Origin: Eleusine coracana subsp. coracana
Lineage: Eukaryota > Streptophyta > Magnoliopsida > Poales > Poaceae
Length of the DNA: 64,000 nucleotides
Direction of reading: 5' to 3'
Assembly (NCBI GenBank): GCA_032690845.1
Contig: CM064427.1
Location: 16,503,501 to 16,567,500 of the forward strand
The notes beneath the pieces are model-generated. The model did no database searches. It was not told the origin of the DNA and saw only the letters and a list, made by a program, of their open reading frames with translations. Positions 20,594 to 31,650 of the stretch are shown here, one piece after another. How positions within the stretch are numbered: position 1 is the stretch's first letter; every line of letters starts with the position of its first letter. The position numbers and the translations under genes are program-made.

Positions 20594-21488
20594 CTGATTC
20601 ATAAGGAATATAATGTGCTTCGGTACTGACACAATGCTGCAATGCAATAGGGAAAACAGAATGTCTAGTCCACACTCGAGTGTTTTCGACCCAGCCAGCA
20701 ACTGATTTTTCTGACCTTTGGATGACGGTCTAACAACTGTCACTCATCTTCAATCTCCGACAAAATCTTTCTCTCTAATCTGCCTTGTCACTGTGGCCCG
20801 TCGCCATCCCAGCGTGCCCTGCGCCGCCGCCCTACCTCGGTGAGGTAGGGTCTCGCTGTAACATCATGCCGGACCCTACCTCACCGAGGCGCCCCCAGCT
20901 GCCACCTCCCATCGTCGCGTTGACCGTGGCCGTTGTCGTCATGGTCGTTCCTTCCCTGGTCCCGCCCAACCGTCGTCTTCCACCGCCGTGGCGGCGCCCT
21001 TGCTGCCGCGCTCACCATCTACCTCCACCGTCACGCCAGCCTCCCCCTCCCCCACAACCGACCGTGCTTCTATGTCCGACAATGGATGAGCCTCAAATAA
21101 CTCCAAATCCTAACACCCTAATCAATCGGAGACCTTGCCGAAAATGGGAACAGAGCTTGGAGACTCGCCAGATTTGAACAACACGGCGTGCTGCCATAGC
21201 ACAAAAATTCAAGTATTGGGAATCGCTGAAACACTCGAGCATGATATAGAATATTCGTAAGGGAAAACTCGGCTAAACGAATTCGTAGAGAACAAAGGAG
21301 AGGGTTGGGGTATTAAGGGTTCTCAAGTGGCAATTGCCGAAGTTGCCAGATGGGACGCGGCAACCAATGCATAGTACTATATGAAATCCATGGCAGATGG
21401 TCAGTAAGATTATTGATCATATATATAACCACAAATTTACAATGCAAATTCTGAAACAGGCAAGCCATGCGTGGCTGTCATCTCTACT
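20594..21488. other. Intergenic, with Pro-rich low-complexity stretch
   Basis: A CCG-rich stretch at 20785-21180 is open in one frame but is only proline/arginine low complexity. It contains the perfect short hairpin CCTACCTCggtGAGGTAGG at 20831-20849 and a nearby partial inverse. No other feature seen. Confidence 0.5.
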
Positions 21489-21639
21489 GGAGGGTGTATG
21501 CACTTTCTATAATAACAATAAAAAAAAGACTCGACCAGGGGGAGAGACGTCCCCCTGATTTTCGTCTTAAGAAGATACCACGACTCGAACCTGGGTCGGG
21601 AGTGCATGCACCCTTTGCGGGGGCGCTCTAACCGGTATT
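21489..21639 (-). repeat. tRNA-derived SINE-like copy 1 of a tandem pair
   Basis: On the minus strand a tRNA-like head has an A-box-like GGTTAGAGCG (21624-21634) and a B-box GGTTCGAGTC (21582-21591), followed by a body and a T-rich tail (21517-21530). The unit begins with GGAGGGTGTATGCACTTTCTATAAT, repeated before copy 2. No anticodon-stem fold of a real tRNA was found. Confidence 0.65.
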
Positions 21640-21818
21640 GGAGGGTGTATGCATTTCCTATAATAAAAAAAAAATAACTCGACCAGGGGGAGCGACGTCC
21701 CTCTGATTTTCATCTTAAGAAGGTACCGCGACTTGAACCTGGGTCGGGAGCGCATGGACCCTTTGTGGGGGCGCTCTAACCAGTACGCCAAGACGGTCTT
21801 GGCATGCACTTCCTATAA
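21640..21818 (-). repeat. tRNA-derived SINE-like copy 2 of a tandem pair
   Basis: Same structure as copy 1 with 151-bp spacing: A-box TGGTTAGAGCG (21772-21782) and B-box GGTTCAAGTC (21730-21739) on the minus strand, T-rich tail near 21667-21676. Followed by TGCACTTCCTATAAT (about 21804-21818), a third copy of the flank that looks like a target duplication. Confidence 0.65.
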
Positions 21819-22299
21819 TCAATACCTGCAATAAAGGGTATGATTTCCCAAAACACGAATGTGCTAATAGTCGTGTTCCCAAAAAACGATTTTGCTAATA
21901 GTCCTGTTCTGTACATATGAAACCTTTTTGTTGTGACCATGGGGGCACTTCCCTGGGACTATTGACATATTCTGCAGACTACGGTTGCACACTGAAAACT
22001 TTTCATTCATTCTGCAAAGTGCATTGAAGTATCCATGTACGGCATGTGCTAATTATCAGGCAGCTGAAGCTTGAAAGTAGAGTGTCAGTCACCTAACATG
22101 GACCCTGTGATCTTCATCAACGGTCATCGATGTTTCTTCAGCCTCCAGCACAAAGAACGATTCTCTCGCCCTCACTGCGCAGAGCACCTTGCTCACTACC
22201 ACCGGATCCATGGTCACCATCCCTTCAATGCTAAACTCTCTGTTTTGGAGCCCCATCCCAGGCACTGGCCCATCGGCAGTCCATCTCCTGGCTCGCTGC
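21819..22299. other. Intergenic between SINE pair and kinase fragment
   Basis: Short open frames exist on both strands at 22071-22440 but resemble no family I know. It may be the diverged upstream part of the kinase fragment that follows. Confidence 0.4.
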
Positions 22300-22562
22300 C
22301 GGTGCCGAAGGAAAGGCTCACTGACGCGGAGGTGCTGGCCCGCAGAAGACGAAGAAGTAAAGGAGGCCCCCACCGTACCAAAGGTAGAGCAGCGCTCTGT
22401 TCCTGTGTCCTCTTTAGGACAATGCTGCGATTATTGTAATCAATCTTAATTTCAATATTTGTAGCAGATATCGTCACTAATCATCTGTAATTAATATGGA
22501 GTAGGATGACATTAATTTTGTTCCAAAAACTGTCATTTAACTATGTGATGATCATTGTGACT
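22300..22562 (+). pseudogene. Degenerate 3' end of a CDKF-like kinase, duplicated
   Basis: KERLTDAEVLA at about 22309-22341 lines up with EERFSAAEALE at the end of the kinase at 18183-19162, and GAAGACGAAGAAGTAAAGGAGG lines up by position with its last codons and stop. Downstream, 22411-22562 repeats the kinase 3' flank (20411-20593). This suggests a second kinase gene once stood here, its 3' end overlapping convergently with the receptor kinase gene on the other strand. The coding match is short and so moderate evidence. Confidence 0.5.
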
Positions 22563-25100
22563 TGCCGATGGCCCAGATATCAATGATTCTCCTCCGTCGC
22601 CGGAACTCCTCGCTGATGACGTGCCATCCGATCCGTAGTACAGTGGCAAGGGCATTTCATGAGGCAGGATTGGTGTAGGAGCCTCGAACTGGAGCACGTT
22701 CATGGCTTGCCTGATCGACGGCCGGAAGCCACAGTCCGGGTGCACGCACCAGAGCCCAACAACCATCACACGTTTCATCTCTTCCACGTCGAATTGGGCG
22801 TTGAGCCGCGGGTCCACGGCGTCAAGGAGCCTGACACTCTCGTAGAGCTTCCACACCCAATAAACAAGCTGGACCTTGCTCTCGTCTTCCTCTGGACAGA
22901 TTGGCCGCCGGCCGCAAGCGATCTCGAGAAGGACGACGCCGAAGCTGTACACGTCGGATTCAGTGCTTGCACGGCTGGTTATGGCACATTTGGGATCCAT
23001 GTAACCAAAAGTGCCGGCCAGCGCTGTCGTGTGCTGCCGCCGGTTGTGGTCGATGAGGCGCGCCAGCCCAAAGTCTCCAAGCTTTGCGTTAAACGACGAG
23101 TCAAGCATTACATTGCTCGGCTTGATGTCCCTGTGCAGCACGCATTTCTCGCATTCTTGATGCAGATAGAGGAGAGCGGAGCCCATGGATAGAATGGCAT
23201 TATACCTAATTTGCAATGTTTGAAGACCACGAATTATATTACACCAAATTCAATCATTTGCTCAAAGGAAATATTAATTTATTTCGACATACCTGATTGG
23301 CCATGGAAAATTGCTTGTTGAACTGTAGAGATGAGTGTCAAGACTGCCGTTTGCCATGAGCTCATATACAAGCAAGAGTTCATCGGCTTCGTGACACCAC
23401 CCAACGAGCTGAACAAGGTTGCGATGCCTGAGTTGACTACTTATGACGGTTACCTCGGCGATGTACTCCCGCCTCCCCTGCCTCGATGTTTTGGATACCC
23501 TTTTGATGGCCACATGGAGGCGTTGGTCTTGCAAGAACCCTCGGTATACAGACCCAAAGCCACCCTCACCGAGCTTATGGTCGTGGGAGAATCCACATGT
23601 CGCATGTGACAACTCATTGTAACTGAATCTCCGAGGCCCAGTTCTCTTGTCGAACATTCCATCCATCAGTTGATCACAATTGATATGTTTTTCTTCTTGT
23701 GAATTTGTAGCGGATTTTCGTCTGGAATACTTTAGATAACAAAGAAATGAAGCAAAGAAAAGCCCCATAAACATAGCTGCGGATGCGACTCCAGCAATGA
23801 TTCCAATTATTTTTGTCCTTTTCAGTGAAGTGCCGTCTGTCAGGATACATTATTAGTTAGATAGCGCACCTATTTGTTGGACAGTTGTGGCCTGCTTGGG
23901 AAATAAAAATGGCCGCCCAAATAATCAAGATAAGAAACACTCTTAGAACGTTTGAATTGGTAATCAAATGTTCTGTTGGTAACAGAAGTTGACTTCAATA
24001 TAGAAACCAATATCGCATTTTGCAATGTACTGCAGCCAATTTCATATTTCTACAGTGTTCACTGTAAGATTTGTCGTGTTTTTGTGACGGATAGAATGGA
24101 GGAAACTGAAAACTACTGGTCAGTATTTTTGGAGAGTAAAATTTCTCTTAGATTGTGATGGTGAACAGCTGATATGCCAAGAAAATCTTGCCTGTTGCGA
24201 TGCTGCCTTTGGAGGAGAGGCTCGAATCAAACGACCAGGAAAGAACCTGGTGCCCCTCGATGTAGTCCCCTGTAGCCCCCGAGAAACCGACGGCCACCTC
24301 CTGCGGCAAGGCTGACTTCCCCATGTCCACCTTTGCAGTAAGGCTACGGCTGGTCACGCCTGGGAGGTCATGAAACCGCACCGCAACATCGAGCGTGCTG
24401 GAGGCGGCGTCATAGCTCACCGACGCCGATATGGTGCCCCGGATACCCGGCGCCGGCATGGGCGTGTAGGCCGTGGATGTGATGCTGTTGACGTCGATGC
24501 CAACGTGCGGGCCGGCGTTCTTGGGATCCCACATCTCGTTTTCATAGGGGTCAAACTCCACGCCGACGGCCGGCGCGAAATCGGTGTTGTTCGGGTTGTA
24601 CGGGTTGGTGAACAGCGCCAGGAACCCGCCGAGAGAGTCCAGCGGCATGCTCGCCGGGTACGGCCGGATGAAGAAAGCCATGCCATCTCCCTGCAGCATT
24701 CACGGTTATCCCCTTGCTTACAGCGGATACAGTCGTCAAGGTATGTAGAGGTTAAATCGTCATGCTTACTTACCTGGTTGGTGCTGTTGACAGGATTGAT
24801 GGCTATGGAGAAGTTGGTGGTGAAGCTGGCGATCTGCAGCTGATTCGTGGTGGTGTTATCCCAGAGCCGTAAAGGTCGGTTGCTGGCCACGATGCCGGAG
24901 CTCCAGTTTGAGGACTTGGTTAGGCTTATCCTGTCGCCCAAAGAGGATGCGTCGCCGATGTACGTGAGGTCGGCGCCGGCGAGAACCCCGGGGCTTGAAA
25001 AATTGTAGTTGAAGCTAAGCGAGACGACGACAGAATTGTGGTTGTTGATACACAATACGAATAGATGACCGAGGAAGAGGATGTAGCTTCTTGTGTTCAT
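22533..25100 (-). CDS. L-type lectin-domain receptor-like kinase, four exons
   Basis: Plasma-membrane receptor kinase of the L-type lectin (LecRK-IX-like) family, usually in defence or stress signalling. Proposed exons (minus): 25100-24774, 24690-24192, 23836-23293, 23205-22533; total 2043 bp, 680 residues. Introns 1 and 3 have GT-AG ends; intron 2 (24191-23837) is best explained as GC-AG (ACAG|GCAAG). Signal peptide about residues 1-26; legume lectin domain about 27-273 with GDGMAFFI, VEFDPYENEMWDP and HVGIDVNS; transmembrane helix about 285-307 (IIGIIAGVASAAMFMGLFFA); kinase from about 345 with GEGGFGSVYRG (365-375), K387 in VAIK, HRDIKPSN (481-488), DFG (501-503), and DVYSFGVVLLE. The activation-segment motif reads GYMDPKC, with Lys at 529 where the family has Glu. 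The tail ends SHNDHHIVK. Otherwise intact. Confidence 0.88.
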
Positions 25101-25832
25101 GTCTTGCAGTTGTTCTAAGAGGGTCGTAAGTGGTGATACAAAGATATCAAATGGGACACAATGTAGTAAGACGGGTGGAGGCAGTTCATTCTTTTTCCTC
25201 TTTGTTAGCTGGTGGACGATCTATATCTACGCTTTTCAATTCAGTGGAATTTTTCTTTATTAGCAAATTTATCGACTTCGTCAAAAAGATGAAGTAGCTA
25301 GCCGGTGGATGAAGACCTTGACTCTTAGTCACACATGGCAGCACAAATCATGACATAGATTCCTTTTTTTTTTTCAGTTTTGTCGTGAACAAATTGAGTG
25401 TCACGAAACTTCCTTCAAGCGCGTGACAGGATTATAAATATGAATGCGTCGCGACGCAGGTTGCGCGACTTTAATTTCTTGCCATTTGGCAACGTTGGAT
25501 TTGTGCGGAAGGAAAAAAAAAGGTGTAGTTTATCAGCAGTAGACCATAGCGATGAACCGTCTACATTGTCTCTCGTGCATTGGGTTCAAGTTCAATACAT
25601 CACTGCATCAACGAGACAGAGTAGAAGGACCTGGAACGTAGGAGTACGAGCTCTGAATTTGAGCAGGAACTAGTTAATCTGCCTCCATATTTGCGTGACT
25701 AGTCCATGTATATTTTTAGAAATAGTAAGATAATTTTTTAAAATTTATACTTACATCTTATATAAATTGAATTATTAAACATCACTAACTTAATACGTAA
25801 ATTTACTCTCAAAACACTTGATTCGATAAAGC
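25101..25832. other. Intergenic, upstream of the receptor kinase
   Basis: Should contain the receptor kinase promoter (reading leftwards). No clear TATA box or repeat recognised. Confidence 0.5.
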
Positions 25833-25835
25833 TTA

Positions 25836-27514
25836 CACTACAACAAAATCAACCTTTAGCGACGGGTGGAACACCACTGTAGCGGCAGGTCGGCGGTTCT
25901 GCCGCTCAAGAATCGCCGCTAAAAATCACAAGCAATAACGATATATAATCTGAGATCTAAACCAACCGCAGCTAAAAAATCATTAGTAGCGGCGGGTGAA
26001 ATCTTCATCTGCCGCTACCCTAAACTCTAAAAAAATAAAAAAAAGGTGCCCTGCCTCCCGAGCCACCTCCAGATCCACTGCGGCCGTCAGAGGAGAGGGG
26101 CCCCGTGCGTGACCGTCGGAGGTGAGATGCTGCCGGAGGAGGACCACCGCCAGATCCTACTCCCTTGCCGCGCGCCACCATGGAGGAGGGGGAGGCGTGG
26201 AGGACACGAGCCGCCGTCGTGCCAAGGATGTGGAGGAGCCGAGCCGCCTTCGTGCCAAGGAAGTGGAGGAGCCGAGCTGCCGTCGCCCCAGGCCGACCCG
26301 CGAAGCCACCATGGGGCCAGATCCGGTCTCGTCATCGCCGGATCTGGCCGGCGTTAGCCTCCTCCTCCTCCTCCTCCTCAGTCACGGCGCTGTCATGATG
26401 ACGGCGGCGGGGTGATGATGCGTGGAGTGAGAGGGAGGGACGACGGCCAGAGGACGGCGGCGGGGTGATGATGCGGGGTGAAGAGAGAGAGGAGAGGAGG
26501 AGCGGCGGCGTGGAGTGAGAGGGAGTGAGAGGGAGGGAGAAATTTAATGTTTGGCTGTATATATACTAAAGTTGAGAGGTACTGGGCTGGGTGGGCTATA
26601 TCTTTTCTGGTTGCAGCGGACTGTTAAACGAGCCAACAACAACAACAACAACAACAAAGCCTTTTTATCCCAAGCAAGTTGGGGTAGGCTAGAGATGAAA
26701 CCCATGGGAACCCAAAAAAGAAGAGAATCACGGTTCCGGCACGTCTATTGCTAGTCTCCAAGCACTCCTATCCATAGCTAGCTCCTTAGGGATATCCCAC
26801 GCCTTCAGGTCTCTCTTAACCAACTCGTCCCAAGTCAAGTTAGGTCGGCCTCTACCTCTCTTAACATTAGCATCTCTCTTTAGAACCCCACTACATACCG
26901 GCGCCTCCGGAGGTCTCCGTTGGACATGTCCGAACCATCTCAACCGATGTTGAACCAATTTCTCCTCGATAGGTGCCACTCCGATCCTGTCCCGGATATC
27001 TTCATTCCGTATTCGGTCTCTTCTTGTATGCCCGCAAAACCAACGCAACATACGCATCTCTGCTACACTTAGTTGTTGAACATGTCGTCTTTTCGTAGGC
27101 CAGCACTCAGCACCGTATAACATCGCCGGACGAATTGCCGTCCTATAGAATTTACCTTTTAGCTTTTGTGGCACCCTCTTGTCGCATAAGACGCCGGATG
27201 CTTGACGCCATTTCAACCAGCCGGCTGAAATTCTATGCCTAACATCTTCATCGATGTCACCGTCCTTTTGCAACATCGATCCTAAATAACGAAATGTATC
27301 CTTCTTGGACTGTTAAACGAGCCGCCGCTACAAATGAATTGTCATTTGTAACGGCGGCCCATGTTGTGAACCACTGCTATTTTTTTCTTTTTAGCGGCGG
27401 ATCAGTTTACGAACCGCCTCTAAAAATATTTACAACACTATAGCGGCGGGGGAATCTTTAACCGCCGCTAGACTCATTTTAGAAATACCGCTACTAACTC
27501 TTTTTGTGGTAGTG
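25836..27514. mobile_element. CACTA-type element 1, non-autonomous, TTA target duplication
   Basis: Starts CACTACAACAAAA and ends TTTTTGTGGTAGTG (inverse CACTACCACAAAA); TTA lies directly outside both ends (25833-25835, 27515-27517). Subterminal copies of TAGCGGCGG occur at both sides. The interior is a GC-rich, repeat-prone stretch (26040-26540) with no transposase; its open frames are low complexity. An RTE fragment is inserted at 26635-27306. Confidence 0.88.
26635..27306 (-). mobile_element. 5'-truncated RTE LINE with perfect 17-bp target duplication
   Basis: Minus-strand copy of the last 672 bp of the RTE LINE: (GTT)7 tail at 26635-26655, 3' UTR, and the C-terminal 182 residues of the ORF (26728-27276) plus a few upstream bases. 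The encoded residues match the full copy at 3014-6136 except one Ser-to-Leu change. Flanked by identical GGACTGTTAAACGAGCC at 26618-26634 and 27307-27323, proving target-primed insertion and 5' truncation. Confidence 0.95.
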
Positions 27515-27858
27515 TTACGTACCATTAATATTATGTTAATTTTAAAAATATTATTGTGTTTTTATCGTACTAGCTTGTCTAGCACTTCGTCATACTTTTG
27601 TTCTCTCTTCTCGCAATGGAGCTATGAAAACCATGAAACTGGAGGAGAGGCGAGAGTGTTGAGATAACATATTTAAGGTGGAGAAGATTGTAATCTACCT
27701 TTGTGAGCTAAGACATGGTAGCAATAGAGTCCCACCTCCATACCTCCACAGCGATAGAGTCATCAGGTATGAAAAGTGAAAATAGATCTAGTGACTAAAG
27801 GACAATTAATCGAACAATCTTTTTATCTGCCATTTTGTTGTTGGTTTGACGGAGATTA
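27515..27858. other. Spacer between two CACTA elements
   Basis: AT-rich, no gene or repeat recognised; includes the flanking TTA trinucleotides of both elements. Confidence 0.6.
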
Positions 27859-28433
27859 CACTACCACAAAAGTGATCTTTAGCGGCGCTTGAAAAACGAG
27901 TCTAGCGGCGGTAATATTATTCCCCGCCGCTACAGTGTTATAGACACTTTTAACGACGGTTTAAGACCTGAACCGCAGCTAAAAAATAATTTTTAGCAGC
28001 GGTTCACGTTTTGGGAGACCACTTAAAAGAAGTAATCATTTATAGCGGCGGGCCAATTCTTCACCCGCCACAACTTTGGGCCTGTAATTTTTTTCGGGCC
28101 ACTTCACTTACCGACGTCTAGAAAAAAAAAAGAAAAAACACTAACTGCCCCCCACCACCTTCCTCTCCTGGCTCTCCCACCCCTCCGCCGCCCTCCTCTC
28201 CCCCACCACGCTCCCCTTCCTCACCGATGCCCTCCCATCCTCCCATTCCATGCCGGCGGCCTCCCCTTCTCCCCTTCCACATCAGCGCCTCCCCCTATCG
28301 CGCTGGTGCCCTCTCCTCCCCCTACCCCGCCGGCTCCCTCTCCTCAACCCTTCTGCACCGACGCCTTCCCCTACCCCGCCGGCACCCTCTCCTCACCTCC
28401 TCTCCTTCCCCGCGCAACGTGCAGCCAGGCGGC

Positions 28434-28560
28434 GAGCGGATCCGACCGTGGAGCGTCAGATCCCGACGGGCGACGAGCGGATCCGACCGTGGAGCGTTAG
28501 ATCCTGACGGGCGGCGAGCGGATCTGACCGTGCAGCGTCAGATCCAGACGAGCGGCGGGC
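28434..28560. repeat. About three 42-bp tandem repeats in CACTA element 2
   Basis: Unit built on GCGAGCGGATCCGACCGTGG followed by AGCGTCAGATCCCGACGGG, diverging slightly between copies. Confidence 0.8.
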
Positions 28561-28744
28561 GGATCTTCCCTCCTTCGGTTCTTCTTCCTATCATTGTGCC
28601 CCTCCACCTCCTCCCTCCTTCGGCGCTTCGACAGCGGCCGGATCTAGCCCTGCATTGGCTTCGACGATGCAAGAGGCGGCGAGAGTCTACGACGCGCAGT
28701 CGGATCTAGCCCTGGGGCAGGTGGGCGGCTACCTCGCGTCTGGT

Positions 28745-28870
28745 GTCGGATCCGGCCTCCACGGCGGTGGCTCCGGTTTCCACGGCGACGGATCCGGCCT
28801 CTACGGCGGCGGCTCCGGCTTCCACGGTGACGGATCCGGCCTCTACGGTGGCGGATCCGGCCTCGCGCAA
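28745..28870. repeat. Three 42-bp Gly-codon-rich tandem repeats in CACTA element 2
   Basis: Unit contains GGATCCGGCCTCTACGGCGG and GGCTCCGGCTTCCACGG; all frames keep open and give Gly/Ser-type or Ala/Thr-type repeats, so the open frame is not evidence of a gene. Confidence 0.8.
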
Positions 28871-29357
28871 GTGGGCGGCGGGACTGTGGGATCCGGGCAC
28901 CTACGGGCCTGTTGGCTTTTTTTTTGTTTTTGGGTCGAATGGATAGTAGCGGGTGAAGATGTCACCCACTGATACTAATCTCTATGTAGCTGCGGTTTAT
29001 TTCGTCAAAAGCAGTTCCGCTGCTGTTGCTAATTATTTTTAGCTGCAGTATTGGAGCGGTGGGATGCCCTATCCGCCGCTGCAGTGGCTTTTGGCCCGCT
29101 GCTATAGTGTGTTTTTGTTGTAGTGTTACATGTGTGGGTCATAAGTGCTATGAAAGAAATTTAGAAATAAGAGAAAAAAGAAATATGGCACGTGAGAAAT
29201 TTTACAGCTGCTAGTAAAATGATACATGAGCAATTTTGAAAATAATATAGCTATTTAAAAAAACAATATATAGTAATGAAATGATACATGAGGAATTTTA
29301 AAAACAATAGCCAATTTTTACTAAAGTAATACATAGCATATTTATTGTAAGGGTATT

Positions 29358-30614
29358 TGTTGGGGGTAAACATTAACGATGCCACGTGGCAATGATTAGA
29401 CGCGAAAAAGGACAAACCTGTTGGGATCTCACGGTAGGCCCTAGAGGGGGCGGACAAACTGCTCAAGCCCTCTATCAAAGAGGGGGCCCAACACGCCTTG
29501 ATCGACCCTCGTCGAGGGGGCCAACCGTACCTGCCTCGCTTGACCTCGCCTGTAAGGCCAGGGCCCACATCACAACACTCGACCCCCGTAGGGGTCGAGC
29601 ACATCCTGTCCCGCTCAACCTCACGACCGAGGTCAAGCGGCATTCTGGATAAGAATCTGACACCGTGCCCACATTAATATCACACAGGCATGCAGCTATA
29701 GCGGCACTGAGATTGCCCGCTGCCCCTGCCAACTCCAGTCAATCGTCCATGCCGCTGAGACAGGGCAGGGCACTGTGTCGCTGACCGAGCAGGAGTGATA
29801 GGGTGGATAACCCTAGTTAGACTATCAAGACGGGATGATGCCTAATCCAAACACCCCACACCAACTGGAACGCGACAAACCGACCCCATTCAAAGGGGGT
29901 CAAGCGGGATGAAAGCGGACAGCACCCCATGCCTGTCCGTACACACCCTGTTGCTCGTGCGTTAATTGTATTAGGAGATCAAATCTCCCTGATAACTACT
30001 TCTAGCATCATCATCACGCTGCGCGTTGAGACAGTGCGTAGAGCCATGACACAGCCCATGCTTTGCGGGTGAATCATCGCCCCATCATGACGACGCCATC
30101 CACTATATCAATAAAGGACCGGCTGACAAGTGGCGAGACCCAACTAATGGAAATAGGCTACCATACCCCAACCCAGAGGACGCACAACGACTGGATTCCC
30201 AGGCCATCAGGGCCCACGAAGACCGATGACCATGCCATCAGCTTGAAGTCCACGCCTTCTTCCTCATGACTTCAACAACTCTCTATGTGTGTGTGTGTAT
30301 GTGTGTGTGTCTCTCTCTCTCTGTAAATGGGCGCCACCCTTCTAGTATAAAAGGGGAGGCCCATATCTTCAAGGGGACAAGGCAACCGCACCCAAGCGAA
30401 CACTCAAGCCACTCACACACAACACCTGAGACTTGGAGCTCGCTCCTCTCTCACCTCCTTTGTACACTCGGTGCAAGCAACACTAGTAGCGACTCAAACT
30501 GGACGTATGGGTACTCCCCGAACCAGTATAATGTGTCCTCTTGCATTGTCATCACCAAACTTAAGTGCGCAATCCCCGTGAACAAATTTACTACCGGTGA
30601 TTGAAACACTGACA
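29358..30614 (+). repeat. 5' LTR of the Tat element (1257 bp)
   Basis: Starts TGTTGGGGGTAAAC and ends CACTGACA, followed by the primer site. A TATA box is at 30345-30352 and a (GT)n(CT)n microsatellite at about 30283-30323. Confidence 0.82.
30345..30352 (+). promoter_or_regulatory. TATA box in the Tat 5' LTR
   Basis: TATAAAAG followed by GGGAGGCCC; expected transcription start about 30 bp later. Confidence 0.6.
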
Positions 30615-30615
30615 G

Positions 30616-30637
30616 TTGGTGCGCCAGGTAGGGGGGG
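30616..30637 (+). other. Primer-binding site of the Tat element
   Basis: TTGGTGCGCCAGGTAGGGGG directly after the LTR, the form seen in grass Tat-lineage elements; followed by a G run. Confidence 0.75.
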
Positions 30638-31650
30638 TTTACCCGATCTTTTCTTCAAGTTTGGATGGCCAACTTCACTGCTTTCTGGACCCCTGGCGCT
30701 ATCATGCGCTTCAGGACTTTGGAGTTCGTGGCTCCCACCATGCAAACGCTTGTGCAGCTCGAGCCACCGGCTCCTCTGCCTCCCCCGATCACCCCCGTCA
30801 TTGCCGAGGTGACGTCACGGCTTTAGCCTGTGGACATGTCCAACACGCTGGAGTTCGTCGTCTCAGCACCTGGGACGCTAGAGCTCATCGACGAGCTGAC
30901 TCCATGCCCCGATGATCACAACTCCTAGTTGTGGCGCCGCCTGGACTCGTTTTTGTGTCTCACACCCTCCAGGGACAACCTCCACCGTGCCCAATTCGCC
31001 TTCGTGAATATCCAAGGCACGCTCAGCGGAGGAAGCCCGCTCTAGCCAAACCTCTTTGGGTTGAGTGCCTGGAGGAACTCTCCACAAGGTCTGGCTAAAG
31101 CCCAAGGTCTGATGACCCATCGCAGCGTCGAGATAACCACAAACAACTAGTTCATGGGAATGATCGAGCATGTGTCGGAATCCTTTTGCAACCTCCTTGA
31201 CTAGGGGATGGAGACCAACTCTGAGTCGGGTTACAGCGAGGGGAATGCTTCATGGCGCAACTCGCGCCCCTCAACGGCCAGGCGGGCGACGAGCCAACAA
31301 ACGCTGTGCTACCAGGGAACCCGGTGGGCGACGGGCCCATGAACCCAGTCGGCGAACCTCAAGCCAGGCCACCACCAGATGTAGCGCGAGAACAGCTACA
31401 AGCACGATGGAAGGAAGTGGAGGAAGCATGAGTCCGGGCAATGGCCCGTCGGCGAACACTCATAGGCAGCGGCCCGTGACGCCTACCGTTGCATCATCAA
31501 TGACGATCCTGATATCTCGTAGTTGCCCGAGCTAGACAAAACATCGCTACTGTGGCGGCTTTGTTTCAAACACTCCCCGACCCCGTCGCACCCAAGGCGC
31601 AGCGGGCTCAGAGGGAGAGTGCCGCGTTGCTGGCTCGGGCCACGCAGCAA
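30638..31650 (+). pseudogene. Leader and gag N-terminal part of the Tat element
   Basis: Degenerate sequence from the primer site to the Athila insertion. Only short frames remain, with Ala/Pro/Arg-rich reading near 31170-31550 and LLARATQQ at the junction. Assignment rests mostly on position before the gag capsid piece at 53557. Confidence 0.55.

Larger units (their letters stand above)
27859..29125. mobile_element. CACTA-type element 2, non-autonomous, TTA target duplication
   Basis: Starts CACTACCACAAAA and ends TTTTTGTTGTAGTG (inverse CACTACAACAAAA); TTA outside both ends (27856-27858, 29126-29128). TAGCGGCGG-type subterminal repeats as in element 1, so the same family. The interior is GC-rich with tandem repeats and no transposase. 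Confidence 0.88.

Noticed and set aside
20785..21177. Proline-rich protein gene of 130 residues
   Set aside because: Low-complexity sequence without signal peptide logic, domain or homologous neighbour; codon pattern is that of CCG-rich noncoding DNA.
21489..21818. tRNA genes
   Set aside because: Only A- and B-box-like motifs are seen; no cloverleaf, and both copies have repeat tails and duplicated flanks as SINEs do.
24370..24843. 157-codon plus-strand ORF over the lectin exons
   Set aside because: Antisense shadow of the lectin domain, no domain of its own.
28227..28972. Pro-rich and Gly-rich ORFs in CACTA element 2
   Set aside because: Arise from tandem repeats with unit lengths divisible by three, open in several frames and on both strands.
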